From contig JARHYV010000318.1 in NCBI GenBank assembly GCA_029258495.1, positions 1 through 6,518 on the forward strand: a stretch of DNA of 6,518 nt, read 5' to 3'. Position numbers and translations under genes: made by a program. The notes under the pieces are model-generated. The model made no database searches and was not told where the DNA came from. It saw nothing but the letters and a program-made list of their open reading frames with translations. Below are positions 4,730 to 6,518 of this stretch, piece after piece. The stretch is from Faecousia sp. (lineage in GTDB: Bacteria > Bacillota > Clostridia > Oscillospirales > Oscillospiraceae). The stretch's first letter is position 1. Every line of letters starts with the position of its first letter.

Positions 4730-4796
4730 GCGGAAAAATGGCAGCAGGACTGAGCTGACGATCCGGCGCTATACCCGAATTTTAGGAGGTAGTTTC

Positions 4797-5831
4797 ATGA
4801 CACACAAACAAAAATCGACCAGACTCTATGCCCACCCGTTCAGCAAAAGCTACTGGCGGGACGCAGCCGCAGAATTGAAGGACACCCATATGCTGGTGAT
4901 CGCGGCGCTGATGATCGCCCTTCGTGTTGCGATGAAGGGACTTGCCATCCCCCTTGCGCCGAACCTGATGATCAACACCGGGTTCTTTGTCAATGCATTG
5001 GGCGCAATGATCTATGGGCCGGTGGTGGCGATCATCGGTGCAGCCATCTCGGACACCATCGGCTGCATGCTGTTTTCTCAGGGGCCGTATTTTTTCCCAT
5101 TCATTTTCATTGAGATCGCAAGCAGCCTGTTTTTTGCGCTGTTCCTGTACCGCTCCAAGGTGAGCACCACCCGGATCGTGCTCAGCCGTTTCTGCGTGAA
5201 CTTTTTCGTGAACATCGTGTTTAATATGCCGATCATGGCACTGTTCTATCGTTATATATTGGGCAAGGATTACACATGGCTGCAGCTGCCGGCCATCGCC
5301 AAGAATTTGTGCCTGTTCCCGGTAGAGGCAATGCTTTTGGTGCTTTTCATGTCGGTGATGGTGCCTGTGGTGCACCGGATGCACCTGATCTATTCCTCCG
5401 GCGAGGAGCTGAAACTCACCAAGAAACTTGCTTTGGGGCTGTGCGGACTGTTTGTGGCATCCACGGTGATCACCGGCGGATACCTTGCATACAACTATAA
5501 TACTTCCAATCAGGCAAGCTGGCTGGATGCGGCCGAAAAGCAGCAGCTCAACACGGCACTGACCGAGCAGGCCCGGCAGCAGGGGCTGGTGAAGGAAGAT
5601 CAGGTGTGCATCATCAAAAACATCAGCAAGAAACTGGGTCAGGAGCAGGTGAATGTTACATTTAATGTATACGATGTGGCACAGGAGGGCAATCTTGAGC
5701 AGGTGATGAAATACCGCAGCACGGATGCCAAGAAGGACAATACCCTCACCGAGGCAGGCGGCGGCAGCGCCCAGACCGTGAAGAGCGATCTTGCGGCGGT
5801 GACGGCGGTTGCTCTGGATCCGGCGCAATAA
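4797..5831 (+). CDS. folT: Folate-specific ECF transporter S-component, with extra C-terminal domain
   Basis: A 344-residue membrane protein. Residues about 30-200 resemble FolT-type S-components, which capture folate at the membrane and pair with a shared EcfA-EcfA'-EcfT module encoded elsewhere. Visible features are ALMIALRVAMKG (37-48), the loop PNLMINTGFFVNALGAMIYGP (55-75), SDTIGCMLF (85-93) and about six hydrophobic segments ending near 192. The THF riboswitch upstream independently supports folate as substrate. The start is ATG 4797-4799 with AGGAGGT (4784-4790); an earlier in-frame ATG (4716) lies within the terminator region. Unusually, it continues past the usual length of about 170-200 residues: a likely seventh helix (about 211-232) is followed by a hydrophilic tail of about 110 residues (233-344) that would sit outside the cell if the six-helix topology holds. 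I do not recognise the tail. Confidence 0.88.
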   Translation: MTHKQKSTRLYAHPFSKSYWRDAAAELKDTHMLVIAALMIALRVAMKGLAIPLAPNLMINTGFFVNALGAMIYGPVVAIIGAAISDTIGCMLFSQGPYFFPFIFIEIASSLFFALFLYRSKVSTTRIVLSRFCVNFFVNIVFNMPIMALFYRYILGKDYTWLQLPAIAKNLCLFPVEAMLLVLFMSVMVPVVHRMHLIYSSGEELKLTKKLALGLCGLFVASTVITGGYLAYNYNTSNQASWLDAAEKQQLNTALTEQARQQGLVKEDQVCIIKNISKKLGQEQVNVTFNVYDVAQEGNLEQVMKYRSTDAKKDNTLTEAGGGSAQTVKSDLAAVTAVALDPAQ

Positions 5832-5840
5832 CATACGAGG

Positions 5841-5871
5841 AAAGCACACCGCATGATGCGGTGTGCTTTTT
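5841..5871 (+). terminator. Intrinsic terminator after folT
   Basis: AAAGCACACCGC (5841-5852) pairs perfectly with GCGGTGTGCTTT (5858-5869) around ATGAT, ending in T5 (5867-5871). It starts 9 nt after the folT stop codon. The minus strand lacks a comparable U-tract, so it acts on folT. Confidence 0.95.
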
Positions 5872-5872
5872 C

Positions 5873-5902
5873 TTGATAAAGGGGGGGTTGCTGTGGTAAA
5901 AT
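5873..5902 (+). promoter_or_regulatory. Probable promoter of the DUF2461 gene, with a G7 tract in its spacer
   Basis: TTGATA (5873-5878) and TAAAAT (5897-5902) are 18 bp apart, and TGG just before the -10 makes it an extended -10. The predicted start is near 5909, leaving a leader of about 26 nt. Seven consecutive G (5881-5887) lie in the spacer. Confidence 0.68.
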
Positions 5903-5934
5903 ACCGAAAAAGACACAGCACAAGGAGGCAAGCC

Positions 5935-6518
5935 ATGTTTGAAGGATTTTCCCCGGAAACGGTGGATTTTTTATGGGGCATTCGCCTGAACAACGATCGG
6001 GATTGGTTCCAGTCCCATAAGAAGGAGTATACGACCCATCTGTATGAGCCGATGAAGGCTCTGGGGCAGGAACTGGCAGAGTCGTTTTTGGATCAGCCGG
6101 GGATGGTGGTGAAGGTGAGCAGGATCTATCGGGATGCTCGCCTGCATCATCCGCTGCCGTACAAGGAAAGCCTGTGGATCTGCATCCGCCGGGATGTGAA
6201 GTGGTGGATGGAAAGTCCCTGCCAGTTCTTTGAGATCACTCCGGACGGGGTCAGCTACGGCATGTCCTTCTGGAAACCCAAGGCAGCGATGATGGAGCAG
6301 TTCCGCAGAACCATTGCCCGTGAGCCGGAGCATTTTCTGGAGCTGATCCGGGATGCTCAGCAGAATACGGGGATCCCGGTTACGGCAGGGCAGTATAAGC
6401 GTGCGAAACCCTGTGACGATCCCAGAATAGAGCCGTTTTTCCAGTGGAAGGACAGGATCTCCTGCGTTGCGGAGGAGCCGTTCGGGCCGGAAACCTTTGG
6501 CCCGGAGCTTGCGCAGCG
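5935..6518 (+). CDS. DUF2461 (TIGR02453-type) family protein, partial at right edge
   Basis: The frame opens at ATG 5935-5937 after AAGGAGG (5922-5928) and stays open to the window edge: 194 codons, with the C-terminus missing. Features of the DUF2461 family are visible: an early NNDRDWFQSHKKEY segment (about 19-32), the RIYRDARLHHPLPYKESLWI segment (about 62-81) matching the family's RI-x-RD-x-R...PYK signature, and YGMSFWKP (about 106-113). The family has no established biochemical function that I can state. The protein appears soluble, without a signal peptide. It has its own promoter after the folT terminator, so it is not part of the folate operon. Confidence 0.87.
   Translation, partial: MFEGFSPETVDFLWGIRLNNDRDWFQSHKKEYTTHLYEPMKALGQELAESFLDQPGMVVKVSRIYRDARLHHPLPYKESLWICIRRDVKWWMESPCQFFEITPDGVSYGMSFWKPKAAMMEQFRRTIAREPEHFLELIRDAQQNTGIPVTAGQYKRAKPCDDPRIEPFFQWKDRISCVAEEPFGPETFGPELAQ

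Noticed and set aside
4507..4758. Small plus-strand open frames upstream of folT
   Set aside because: They lie within the THF aptamer, linker and terminator, have no ribosome binding site, and run through the T-tract.
4782..5993. 403-residue minus-strand open frame antisense to folT
   Set aside because: His/Gln-rich composition typical of an antisense shadow of a hydrophobic coding region; it spans a terminator and promoter, and the plus-strand frame has clear family features.

Overview
The window looks like chromosomal DNA from a Gram-positive anaerobe of the Clostridia, most likely a gut Oscillospiraceae/Ruminococcaceae-type bacterium. The reasons are strong AGGAGG-type ribosome binding sites at nearly every gene, sigma-A promoters close to consensus, a tetrahydrofolate riboswitch in front of a folate ECF S-component, a ppdK gene, and a small double zinc-ribbon protein of a Firmicutes type. 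The species assignment is inference. I see no mobile elements, CRISPR arrays, tRNA or rRNA.

Minus strand, read in transcription order (right to left): the Holliday-junction genes ruvC-ruvA-ruvB (4346 down to 2150) form a tight operon behind an extended -10 promoter. Next is a small zinc-ribbon gene (1870-1592) with its own near-perfect promoter and an unusual leader of about 187 nt that can fold its own Shine-Dalgarno sequence into a long helix. A strong terminator follows. A short Sfp-type phosphopantetheinyl transferase with a TTG start (1529-1038) comes next and overlaps a TatD-family metallohydrolase gene by 11 bp (1048-287). A UUCG-capped terminator closes that pair. The first 25 codons of pyruvate phosphate dikinase (76 to the window edge) lie beyond it, behind a promoter overlapped by a 25-bp palindrome.

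Plus strand: the region 4347-4796 between ruvC and folT is fully regulatory. It holds the divergent ruvC promoter, a hairpin with a U-tract on the minus strand, a promoter whose predicted start falls at the first helix of a THF riboswitch, a linker rich in alternative pairings, and an intrinsic terminator. It controls a FolT-like S-component (4797-5831) that carries an unexpected seventh membrane helix and a soluble tail of about 110 residues. After a terminator, a new promoter with a G7 tract in its spacer drives a DUF2461 gene that runs off the right edge.

The genes are mostly housekeeping: recombination and repair, folate uptake under folate control, carrier-protein activation and carbon metabolism. 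The parts worth a second look are regulatory RNA and one protein fusion: the zinc-ribbon leader, the alternative pairings in the folT expression platform, and the extended FolT. I do not see an obviously new multi-gene system.
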